Part shown: positions 47,845 through 55,281 of the stretch, piece by piece
Layout of the letters: the number at the start of each line of letters is the position of its first letter
How positions within the stretch are numbered: position 1 is the stretch's first letter
DNA from: Gallionellaceae bacterium
Lineage (GTDB): Bacteria > Pseudomonadota > Gammaproteobacteria > Burkholderiales > Gallionellaceae
Direction: 5' to 3'
Length of the DNA: 55,281 nt
NCBI GenBank assembly: GCA_006218055.1
Contig: VBWD01000004.1
Span: 1 to 55,281 of the forward strand
Translations under genes and position numbers: made by a program
Notes under the pieces: model-generated
Told to the model about the DNA's origin: nothing
What the model saw: the letters and a program-made list of their open reading frames with translations, nothing else
The model's database searches: none

Positions 47845-48726
47845 ATGAAAAATCCTACTGACACCCTGCATCGCTTCCTGTTCGAACACCTGCCGATACG
47901 CGGCGAGATCGTGCGTCTCGATAGCGTCTGGCAATCCGTCATCGAGCGTCATGACTATCCGCCTGTGCTGAAAAATCTGATGGGTGAGTTGTGCGCCGCT
48001 GCCGTCTTGCTGTCCGCCACGCTCAAACTGCAAGGCTCCATGGTGTTGCAGATACACGGTAAAGGTGCAGTCAAATTGTTGGTGGTGGAATGCACGGGTG
48101 ACCTGGAAGTGCGTGCCACGGCCAAGTGGGAAGGTGACCTGACGCGCGACAAGTTGCAAGACTTGGTGGGTGATGGCCGTTTCGTCATCACACTCGATCC
48201 GAAAGACGGCAATCAGGCGTATCAGGGCATCGTTGCCCTCGAAGGCGACACCATCGCCGAGATATTGCAGAACTACATGACTCGCTCAGAACAATTGGAG
48301 ACGCGCTTATGGTTGGCGGCGGATGACAAAGTGGCGGCAGGGATGTTGTTGCAGAAACTGCCTGAGAAGAGCGAGTCGCATGATGCCGATGCATGGGGCA
48401 GGGCAGGACAGTTGGCCGATACCCTCAAGCCTGAAGAGCTGTTGCAACTCCCTGCGGATGAGTTGATCCATCGCCTCTACCATGAAGAAGATATTCGCTT
48501 GTTCGATGCACAGACCATCGTATTCCAGTGTGCATGTTCACGTGAGAACGTGGGCCGTATGTTGCAGATGTTGGGACGGGAAGAGGTGAGTTCCATTCTC
48601 GCCGAACGCGGCGAGATCGAGGTGCACTGCGAGTTCTGTAACGAACGCTATGTGTTCGATGCGATCGATGCCGAGGCTGTCTTTATCGAAGCGGCGGCAG
48701 TGGCTGCAAGCAAGACGCTACACTAA
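47845..48726 (+). CDS. hslO: Redox-regulated chaperone Hsp33
   Basis: A 293-residue holdase activated by oxidative unfolding. The N-terminal substrate-binding domain includes LHRFLFEHLPIRGEIVRL and GEGDTIAEIL-like segments (LEGDTIAEILQNYMTRSEQ, about 140-158). The C-terminal redox switch has the four zinc-binding Cys, CAC and CEFC (about 236-271). The ATG at 47845 is the start usual for the family. Its 3' end overlaps the convergent FAD-protein gene by 4 nt. Confidence 0.94.
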   Translation: MKNPTDTLHRFLFEHLPIRGEIVRLDSVWQSVIERHDYPPVLKNLMGELCAAAVLLSATLKLQGSMVLQIHGKGAVKLLVVECTGDLEVRATAKWEGDLTRDKLQDLVGDGRFVITLDPKDGNQAYQGIVALEGDTIAEILQNYMTRSEQLETRLWLAADDKVAAGMLLQKLPEKSESHDADAWGRAGQLADTLKPEELLQLPADELIHRLYHEEDIRLFDAQTIVFQCACSRENVGRMLQMLGREEVSSILAERGEIEVHCEFCNERYVFDAIDAEAVFIEAAAVAASKTLH

Positions 48727-50327
48727 GTCTGCTGCAACATACTCAACGCCACCGCCTCGGCGACTTCGATGCCATCGATGGCGGCTGACATGATGCCCCC
48801 CGCGTAACCCGCACCTTCTCCTGCTGGATACAAGCCCTTGGTGTTCAAACTCTGATAGCTCGCGTCGCGTTTGATGCTGACGGGAGACGAAGTGCGCGTC
48901 TCCACGCCGGTGAGGATGGCATCGTGCATGGAGAAGCCTTTGATGCTCTTTTCGAACGCAGGCAAGGCCTCGCGCACGGCATCGATCACATAGTCCGGTA
49001 ATGCCGTAGCGAGATCGCCCAGTGTCACGCCCGGTGTGTAGGAAGGAAGGACTTCGCCAAGTTTTGTCGAGGGCCGCTGTGCGATGAAATCGCCGACCAG
49101 TTGTGCGGGGGCGTTGTAGTTGCTGCCGCCTAACACGTAAGCGCGGCTCTCCCATTGACGTTGGAATTCGATCCCTGCCAGTGGGCCACCGGGATAGTCG
49201 GCGGGGGTGATGCCCACCACGATGCCGCTGTTGGCATTGCGTTCGTTGCGCGAGTATTGGCTCATGCCGTTGGTCACTACGCGTCCTTCTTCGGAAGTGG
49301 CTGCCACCACCGTGCCGCCAGGGCACATGCAGAAGCTATACACCGAGCGGCCGTTGCTGGCGTGATGCACGAGTTTGTAATCTGCCGCGCCTAGAAGTGG
49401 GTTGCCTGCGTTTCTGCCGAAGCGTGCCGCGTCGATGAGTGATTGCGGATGTTCGATACGGAAGCCAATGGAGAACGGTTTCGCCTCCATGTACACACCG
49501 CGCTGGTGCAACATCTCTACTGTGTCACGCGCACTGTGGCCGACGGCCAGCACCACGTGGCGGGTGGCGATCTGGTCTCCGTTCGCCAAGGTCACACCGC
49601 GTACTTGCCCATTGTCGATCTCGATGTCGCTCACGCGACTTTGGAAACGTACCTCGCCGCCCAACTCGATGATCTTCGCGCGCATCACCTCCACCATGCC
49701 GACCAAGCGGAAGGTGCCGATGTGCGGCTTGCTCACGTATTCGATCTCGGGTGGTGCGCCCGCCAGGATGAATTCCTTCAACACCTTGCGGCTGTAGTGT
49801 TTGGGGTCTTTCACCTGGCTGTACAACTTGCCGTCGGAGAACGTGCCCGCACCGCCTTCGCCGAACTGCACGTTCGATTCCGGGTTCAATTCATGTTTGC
49901 GCCACAAGCCCCAAGTGTCTTTGGTGCGTTCACGCACTTCTTTGCCGCGCTCAAGGATGATGGGGCGGAAGCCCATCTGTGCCAGGATCAAGCCGGCAAA
50001 CAGGCCGCACGGCCCAGTGCCGATCACAACGGGGCGTTCGGACAATCCTTCGGGCGCTTGGGCAACGGGGTGGTAACGGGTGTCCGGTGCGACCTTCACA
50101 TGCAGGTCGTTCTTGAAACGAAGCAGCACTTTGGCTTCATTCGCCACTTCCACATCCAGCGTATAGATGAACATGATGGCGGAGGGTTTGCGCGCATCGT
50201 AGCCGCGACGGAAGAGGGTGAAGCCCTTCAATTCATCCACGCGGATGCCGAGGCGCTGGATGATCGCGTCGTGCAGGGCGTGTTGCGGATGGGTCAGCGG
50301 AAGCTTGATTTCAGTGAGGCGTAACAT
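48723..50327 (-). CDS. FAD-dependent oxidoreductase of the COG2509 type
   Basis: A 534-residue flavoprotein with an N-terminal RNA-binding-like segment and the FAD motif VVIGTGPCGLFAGL (about 98-111). Later FGEGGAGTFSDGKLYSQVKD and the closing YPAGEGAGYAGGIMSAAIDG (about 505-524) are typical of this uncharacterised family of large FAD-dependent dehydrogenases. The substrate is unknown. It is convergent with hslO and divergent from the MHYT gene at 50498. Confidence 0.85.
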   Translation of the reverse strand: MLRLTEIKLPLTHPQHALHDAIIQRLGIRVDELKGFTLFRRGYDARKPSAIMFIYTLDVEVANEAKVLLRFKNDLHVKVAPDTRYHPVAQAPEGLSERPVVIGTGPCGLFAGLILAQMGFRPIILERGKEVRERTKDTWGLWRKHELNPESNVQFGEGGAGTFSDGKLYSQVKDPKHYSRKVLKEFILAGAPPEIEYVSKPHIGTFRLVGMVEVMRAKIIELGGEVRFQSRVSDIEIDNGQVRGVTLANGDQIATRHVVLAVGHSARDTVEMLHQRGVYMEAKPFSIGFRIEHPQSLIDAARFGRNAGNPLLGAADYKLVHHASNGRSVYSFCMCPGGTVVAATSEEGRVVTNGMSQYSRNERNANSGIVVGITPADYPGGPLAGIEFQRQWESRAYVLGGSNYNAPAQLVGDFIAQRPSTKLGEVLPSYTPGVTLGDLATALPDYVIDAVREALPAFEKSIKGFSMHDAILTGVETRTSSPVSIKRDASYQSLNTKGLYPAGEGAGYAGGIMSAAIDGIEVAEAVALSMLQQT

Positions 50328-50497
50328 GGCGCTATTCTACTATGACGGCTCGCGCCTCTCTGCGCCCCCCATGATATTTGACTGCAATTTGGGGGGGTAC
50401 ACTGCGCGGCGTGGGGGTATGTCGTGCATTGCCCCTTACTCGGACAGAGTGTGAGTTCGGAGATGCGTTGGCATGAACACAAAGCGGGGAGCGTAAA

Positions 50498-52162
50498 TTG
50501 CCAATCACTTGGAGTGTCTCGCTGATAGTGTTGTCCGTGCTGGTCGCGATGGTCGGCTCGTTCACGGCACTCACCCATGCCCAGCGCATGCGCGAGAGCA
50601 GCGGGAGTTCGACGTGGGTATGGATGGCAGCCGGGGGCATCACACTGGGTTTGGCGATCTGGTCCATGCACTTCATCGGCATGCTGGCCTTCCATCTGTC
50701 CATTCCACTCGGTTATGACCTGTCCTTGACCCTGCTTTCTGCCTTGCCTGCCATTGCCGCAGCCCTGCTTGGCTTTTATGTGTTGCGTGAAGCGGACATC
50801 CATCCCATGCGCATCATCTTGAGCGGTCTGCTGATGGGGGTGGGCATCAGTACCATGCATTACACCGGCATGGCAGCACTCAGGATGTCGCCTCCAATCA
50901 GTTACGACCCGATTTATTTTGTCTCATCCGTGGTCATTGCCGTCGTCGCATCATGGGGGGCGCTACTGATGATGTGTCAGGGAGAGCGCATAAAGATACC
51001 TGCGTTGCTCCGTTTCGTACTGGGGAGCGTGGTCATGGGATTGGCGATCTCCGGCATGCACTACACCGCCATGCTGGGCACGCATATCCAGCCCGGCAGC
51101 CTCTGCCTCAGCTATGTACCTGATGGGCGTGATCTGCCGGCGATGATGGTGGTGCTGATCTCTCTGATCTCCGTGCTCTGGTTCGGCGGCGGGATGCTCG
51201 CCGTGCTGTTCGATCAGCGCATGGCGCGGCGCAACGCACAGGCGCTGTCACAACTCGAACAAACACATAAGCAGGTATTGAAGGATCTGGAGTATCAGAA
51301 ATATGCGCTGGACCAGCACTCGATCGTGGCGATCACCGATGTGCGCGGCACGATCACTTACGCCAACGACAAGTTCTGTGCCATCAGCCAGTATTCGCAC
51401 GATGAGCTGCTTGGGCAGAATCACCGTCTGCTTAATTCCGGCACGCATCCGAAAGAGTTCTTTCAAGACATGTACCGCACCATTGCAGCAGGCAGGGTAT
51501 GGCACGGGGAGATCTGCAATCGGGCCAAGGACGGGCATCTGTATTGGGTGGATACGACCATCGTGCCCAACATGGGCGGTGACGGTAAACCGTTCCAGTA
51601 CGTTGCGATCCGCACGGATATCACCGAACGCAAGCTAGCCGAGGAGAAGATCCATCAATTCGCTTTTTATGATGTACTCACCGGCTTGCCCAATCGTCGT
51701 TTGTTGATGGATCGCCTGCATCAGGCTCTCGCCGCCAGCGCGCGCAACGGACAGCATGGCGCAGTGATGTTTCTGGATATGGACCGCTTCAAGGCGCTCA
51801 ACGATAGCAAAGGGCATGATATCGGTGATCTGCTACTGATCGAGGTCGCCCTGCGGCTGCAGGATTGTGTGCGCGATGTCGATTCCGTGGCGCGTCTGGG
51901 CGGTGATGAGTTCGTCGTGGTGCTGGAAGGCCTGAGCAGCGCCGATCTTGAAGCTGCCTCTGCCGCCGAATCGGTCGCAGACAAGATCCGTGCATCGTTG
52001 AGCCAGCCATGCCAGCTACGGGAATATGAATATCAAACCACTGCCAGTGTCGGTGTCTGCATGTTCTACGGAAACAGGCACAGCGTCGAGGAGCTGCTCA
52101 AACATGCAGATGCCGCGATGTATCGAGCCAAGACAGCGGGGCGCAATGCCCCGCGCTCCTAG
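50498..52162 (+). CDS. MHYT-PAS-GGDEF diguanylate cyclase
   Basis: A 554-residue protein with the same MHYT sensor as those at 27770 and 35152 (1-245; [29 protein letters not shown]), one PAS domain (about 264-381; [20 protein letters not shown]) and a GGDEF domain with ARLGGDEF (about 465-471) and RxxD (RDVD). It ends shortly after AKTAGRNA with no EAL domain. The start is TTG 50498, with GGGGAG 8 nt upstream; all three MHYT genes begin at the same residue (MPI[ST]W). It lies apart from the main c-di-GMP group. Confidence 0.92.
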   Translation: MPITWSVSLIVLSVLVAMVGSFTALTHAQRMRESSGSSTWVWMAAGGITLGLAIWSMHFIGMLAFHLSIPLGYDLSLTLLSALPAIAAALLGFYVLREADIHPMRIILSGLLMGVGISTMHYTGMAALRMSPPISYDPIYFVSSVVIAVVASWGALLMMCQGERIKIPALLRFVLGSVVMGLAISGMHYTAMLGTHIQPGSLCLSYVPDGRDLPAMMVVLISLISVLWFGGGMLAVLFDQRMARRNAQALSQLEQTHKQVLKDLEYQKYALDQHSIVAITDVRGTITYANDKFCAISQYSHDELLGQNHRLLNSGTHPKEFFQDMYRTIAAGRVWHGEICNRAKDGHLYWVDTTIVPNMGGDGKPFQYVAIRTDITERKLAEEKIHQFAFYDVLTGLPNRRLLMDRLHQALAASARNGQHGAVMFLDMDRFKALNDSKGHDIGDLLLIEVALRLQDCVRDVDSVARLGGDEFVVVLEGLSSADLEAASAAESVADKIRASLSQPCQLREYEYQTTASVGVCMFYGNRHSVEELLKHADAAMYRAKTAGRNAPRS

Positions 52163-52269
52163 ATAGGAATAACTGGCGGTGGTACAGGTGATGAGGAATC
52201 ACCACTTTCCGGTTATCCTTCGCAGTATTCGATCCCGTCACCGGATGGCACGTTCAATATCAGACAGTC

Positions 52270-53614
52270 ATGGCAAAAGCAAAAACCATCTATAGCTGCA
52301 CCGAGTGCGGTGGGCAATCTCCCAAATGGCAGGGCCAGTGTCCGCATTGCGGCGAGTGGAACACGCTGGTGGAATCGGTGGCGGAAGTGCTGCCCTCGGC
52401 GGGCAAGAACCGCTTCAGCGCCTTGGCGGCATCGGGCAAGTTGCAGCAACTGGCCGAGGTGGAAGCAAGCGAAGTGTCACGCACACCGACCGGCATCGCC
52501 GAGTTCGACCGTGTGCTGGGCGGCGGGCTGGTGGAAGGTGGCGTGGTACTTATCGGCGGTGATCCCGGCATCGGCAAATCCACACTGCTGTTGCAAGCCT
52601 TGGCGCATCTGTCGCAATCACAGAAGGTGCTTTACGTCAGTGGCGAAGAGTCGGCGCAGCAGATCGCGTTGCGTGCCAAACGTCTTTCGTTGGATGCGCG
52701 CTCCGTTAATCTTCTACCTGAGATTCAGCTAGAAAAAATCCAAGCCACCATCGCCCACGAGAAGCCGGACGTGGTGGTCATCGACTCCATCCAGACCGTG
52801 TATTCCGAACAACTGACCTCGGCACCAGGTTCGGTGGCACAGGTGCGCGAATGCGCGGCACAGCTCACGCGGCTGGCGAAGAGCAGCGGCGTGACCATCA
52901 TTCTTGTTGGCCACGTCACCAAGGAAGGCGCGCTGGCCGGGCCGCGCGTGTTGGAGCACATCGTCGACACCGTGTTGTACTTCGAGGGCGATACCCATTC
53001 CAGTTTCCGCCTTATCCGCGCGTTCAAGAATCGCTTCGGTGCGGTGAACGAGCTGGGTGTGTTTGCCATGACTGAGAAAGGCCTGCGCGAAGTGAGCAAT
53101 CCGTCCGCCCTGTTCCTGTCGCAGCACGGCACGCAAGTGGCAGGCTCTTGCGTCATGGTCACACAGGAAGGTACGCGTCCCTTGTTGGTTGAGATACAAG
53201 CCTTGTTGGATGCATCGCACGCTCCCACGCCGCGTCGCCTCTCATTGGGTTTGGAACAGAACCGCTTGGCGATGTTGCTCGCCGTGTTGCATCGCCACGC
53301 GGGAGGATGTGTTCATCAACGCGGTAGGCGGTGTGAAGATCACTGAGCCGGGGGCTGATTTGGCGGTATTGCTCGCCATTGTTTCTTCCCTGCGCAGCAA
53401 ACCCTTGCCGGAAAAGATGGTGGTGTTCGGTGAAGTCGGTTTGGCGGGCGAAGTGCGCCCCGTGCAGCGCGGGCAGGAACGTCTAAAAGAAGCTGCCAAG
53501 CTGGGTTTCACTCACGCTATCATCCCCAAAGCCAATGCGCCCAAGCACAAGATTGAGGGCATGACCATCATTGCGGTGGAGCGGGTGGAAGAAGCGGTTG
53601 AGAAGATGCGTTAA
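52270..53614 (+). pseudogene. radA: DNA repair protein RadA, disrupted by a small deletion and frameshift
   Basis: RadA (Sms) is a RecA-like ATPase that helps branch migration in recombination. The first frame (ATG 52270) has the zinc finger (CTECGG and CPHCGEWNT, about 10-30), the Walker A motif GGDPGIGKST (about 96-105) and the family motif KNRFG (about 255), up to LAVLHRHAG at 53298. Homology then continues in another frame from EDVFINAVGGVKITEPGADL (53302 on) to VERVEEAVEKMR, ending at TAA 53612-53614. Compared with E. coli RadA about six residues (net about 17 nt) are missing at the junction. The C-terminal Lon-like domain would be lost unless this is a sequence error. Confidence 0.88.
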
Positions 53615-53623
53615 AGGGAGATA

Positions 53624-54016
53624 GTGGTGTCAACAACTGGAATATATGGTGCGTATCATCTGACGATACGTCGTTGGAAGGTGGTCGAGGTCCAATTGAA
53701 AAGTGGTGAAGTGACCCGTCATCTATGTGGACATGAAGTGTCGCAGGATGTGGGACGTGCCAGCAGCCCGATCAAGAGTTTCGATCGGGAATCGATGGTG
53801 CTGACTACGCAAAGCGGAAGTCGCTATCGTTTGCATGGCTTGCCCGGCACTTCGAACGCGGCGGACAAGGCATGGCACAATTGGTGCAAGAGTAACAAGG
53901 TCATTAGCGAACGTGATGTGACGCACGAATATCTGGATGTCAGCCAAGTATCGACGGTAGGTTTCGAAAAACTCATCCGTAATTCGACGAAAAAAACAGG
54001 GGAGCAGAATACCTAG
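53624..54016 (+). CDS. Hypothetical protein
   Basis: A 130-residue protein without signal peptide or membrane helix, rich in beta-strand-forming stretches, with GEVTRHLCGHEVSQDVGRAS and a GSRYRLHGLPG motif. I do not recognise the family. AAGGGAG lies 5-8 nt before the alternative GTG starts 53624 and 53627. It follows radA by 9 nt in the same direction and may be co-transcribed. Confidence 0.6.
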   Translation: MVSTTGIYGAYHLTIRRWKVVEVQLKSGEVTRHLCGHEVSQDVGRASSPIKSFDRESMVLTTQSGSRYRLHGLPGTSNAADKAWHNWCKSNKVISERDVTHEYLDVSQVSTVGFEKLIRNSTKKTGEQNT

Positions 54017-54043
54017 CTTCTACCTGCGGTGTTGCAGCGAGCG

Positions 54044-54373
54044 TTATTTCCGCTCGATACTTTCGATCACCCATTTCTTGTTCTTACCTTGCATTATCTT
54101 GAAGCTCACGTGATTGCCCACTTGGATGCTCTGACCGGCATGGCCTTGCAATTCGAACCACATGGTCATGGCGGGCCAATCGAGAGAAGGGATAGGTTCG
54201 TGAGCGATCTGCATCTTGCCTGCGCCGACTGTCCTTACCACGCCCATGCCTTGATGTAGGGTGGCATGCTCGGCGTGTGATGTCATGTTCTGATGACTGT
54301 CATGCTCATGTGACGCAGCTTGAGCAAAACCGATCATGGACGCTAATGCGATGGCGAGTGAGATTGACTTCAT
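54044..54373 (-). CDS. cusF: CusF-like periplasmic copper-binding protein
   Basis: A 109-residue protein with a signal peptide (cleavage near AQAA, residue 19), a His/Met-rich linker (HEHDSHQNMTSH) and a CusF domain with the copper ligands: His in AHEPIPSLDWPAMTMWF together with Trp and two Met (about 62-72). CusF hands Cu(I) or Ag(I) to the CusCBA efflux complex. It lies 10 nt after the cusA-type gene in the same direction, so they belong to one operon. An AAAGG precedes the ATG. Confidence 0.85.
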   Translation of the reverse strand: MKSISLAIALASMIGFAQAASHEHDSHQNMTSHAEHATLHQGMGVVRTVGAGKMQIAHEPIPSLDWPAMTMWFELQGHAGQSIQVGNHVSFKIMQGKNKKWVIESIERK

Positions 54374-54383
54374 GGAGTACCTT

Positions 54384-55281
54384 TCAAAGTGATTTGTATG
54401 TTGAAGAGAGTTCGTGTTGTTTGATCAGTGCATAGATCACTGGGATCACCAGCAACGTTAATACCGCCGAGGAGATCATGCCGCCGACCATCGGGGCGGC
54501 GATGCGGCGCATCACTTCCGAGCCGGTGCCGCTACTCCACAGGATGGGCAGTAGTCCGGCCATGATGGCAACCACGGTCATCATCTTCGGGCGCACGCGT
54601 TCCACCGCACCGTGCATGATGGCATCGTGCAAATCCTCGCGGCTGGCCAGCCGCGAAGCGATTACCCCCTCGCCCTCTGGGAGAGGGTTGGGGTGAGGGC
54701 GACTTGCACATTCCGCCAATTTTGCCTGCCACGCCTGTTCCAGATAGATCAGCATCACCACTCCCGTCTCCGCCGCCACACCCGCTAGCGCGATGAAGCC
54801 GACCGCCACCGCGACGCTCAAGTTGTAGTCGAGCAGCCACAGAAACCATATTCCACCCACCAAGGCGAACGGCACCGACAACATGACCACCAGCGATTCG
54901 GTGACGCGTTTGAAGTTGAGATACAGCAGCAGGAAGATAAGCAGCAGCGTGATGGGAATCACGACCTTCATCTTCGCCGTGGCGCGCTCCATGTACTCGA
55001 ACTGCCCGCTCCAGGTTGCGTAATAACCGGGCGGGAACGTCACCTGTTCGGCCACCGCCTTGCGTGCTTCATCCACATAGGAGCCGATGTCGCGCTCGCG
55101 GATGTCCACATAGATGTAGGCGGAGAGCAGGGCGTTTTCGGTGCGGATGGAAGGTGCGCCCTTGCTGAGGCTCACTCTGGCGAGTTGTCCGAGCGGGATC
55201 ATCGCGCCATCCATGGTAGTCACCAGCACCTCGCGTGCAATCTGCTCCGGCGTGCTGCGCAGATCGCGCGGGTAGCGCACA
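54384..55281 (-). CDS. cusA: CusA/CzcA-type RND heavy-metal efflux pump, C-terminal part (partial)
   Basis: The last 298 residues of an RND pump that exports Cu(I)/Ag(I) from the periplasm; the rest lies beyond the window. Visible are a periplasmic segment (YYATWSGQFEYMERATAKMK), the membrane helices VVIPITLLLIFLLLYLNF and three or four later ones, and VRPKMMTVVAIMAGLLPILW, which is characteristic of the heavy-metal RND branch. Between WQAKLAE and EDLHDAI about 20 residues (including RPHPNPLPEGEG) are inserted in frame; they are the translation of a REP-like repeat and fall in a cytoplasmic loop between helices. Confidence 0.9.
   Translation of the reverse strand, partial: VRYPRDLRSTPEQIAREVLVTTMDGAMIPLGQLARVSLSKGAPSIRTENALLSAYIYVDIRERDIGSYVDEARKAVAEQVTFPPGYYATWSGQFEYMERATAKMKVVIPITLLLIFLLLYLNFKRVTESLVVMLSVPFALVGGIWFLWLLDYNLSVAVAVGFIALAGVAAETGVVMLIYLEQAWQAKLAECASRPHPNPLPEGEGVIASRLASREDLHDAIMHGAVERVRPKMMTVVAIMAGLLPILWSSGTGSEVMRRIAAPMVGGMISSAVLTLLVIPVIYALIKQHELSSTYKSL
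54665..54700. repeat. REP-like palindromic repeat inside the cusA reading frame, copy 4
   Basis: CCCTCGCCCTCTGGGAGAGG followed by GTTGGGGTGAGGGC is the reverse complement of the unit at 219-257. On the coding strand it reads RPHPNPLPEGEG without a stop. A GCGGCTGGCCAGCCGC palindrome lies beside it (54640-54655). Confidence 0.75.

Noticed and set aside
50379-50404. TTGACT and TACACT as a promoter for the MHYT gene at 50498
   Set aside because: The spacer is only 14 nt and includes a run of seven G, which makes a functional sigma-70 promoter unlikely.

Overview
The window looks like a chromosomal segment of a betaproteobacterium. Gene order and protein flavour point to the Gallionellaceae/Nitrosomonadales (Sideroxydans- or Gallionella-like), but this is inferred from synteny and was not tested. 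The evidence is the order rpoE-rseA-rseB-rseC-degP-lepA-lepB-DUF4845-rnc-era-recO-pdxJ-acpS-nagZ, followed by zipA-ligA, plus dnaX-ybaB-recR upstream and a cytochrome b561/SHP/DHC cluster. I saw no tRNA, rRNA, CRISPR array or intact insertion sequence.

Layout. 1-2.1 kb: end of dnaX, then ybaB-recR and a pseudouridine synthase. 2.1-5 kb: a signalling trio of cyclase-domain/PEGA membrane protein, small lipoprotein and tail-anchored Ser/Thr kinase. 5-7 kb: ygfX convergent with nadB. 7.1-18.9 kb: the sigma-E envelope-stress operon running into lepA, lepB, rnc, era, recO, pdxJ, acpS and nagZ, with a MITE-like element just before nagZ. 19-25.4 kb: zipA, ligA, a purine-salvage pair (hpt, S-methylthioinosine phosphorylase), def, a two-helix K+ channel and a DUF3124 protein. 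25.8-43 kb: five cyclic-di-GMP enzymes surrounding aconitase (acnA), with a c-di-GMP-I (GEMM) riboswitch in front of the largest one. 43-45.5 kb: a cytochrome cluster (b561, an unknown four-helix protein, SHP-like cytochrome, diheme cytochrome). 45.6-50.3 kb: yjgN-type membrane protein with an M48 protease, hslO and an FAD protein. 50.5-55.3 kb: a sixth c-di-GMP enzyme, radA, a small hypothetical, a CusF-like copper chaperone and the C-terminal part of a CusA-type efflux pump.

The accessory theme is c-di-GMP. Three GGDEF+EAL proteins and three GGDEF-only proteins lie within 27 kb. Three of them carry the MHYT membrane sensor and are clearly related, and a decayed PAS fragment lies between two of the genes. 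The riboswitch, together with a hairpin that buries a Shine-Dalgarno and start codon, suggests that c-di-GMP feeds back on the largest enzyme.

Three normally well conserved genes carry internal deletions. lepA and radA are frameshifted; ligA has lost about 40 residues, including most of its zinc finger, in frame. Either this genome is unusual or the assembly has small collapses; read data would decide. A family of short GC-rich palindromic repeats (core CTCCCGCAAGCGGGAG or related) occurs at several places, once inside the cusA reading frame and once as the leader of def.
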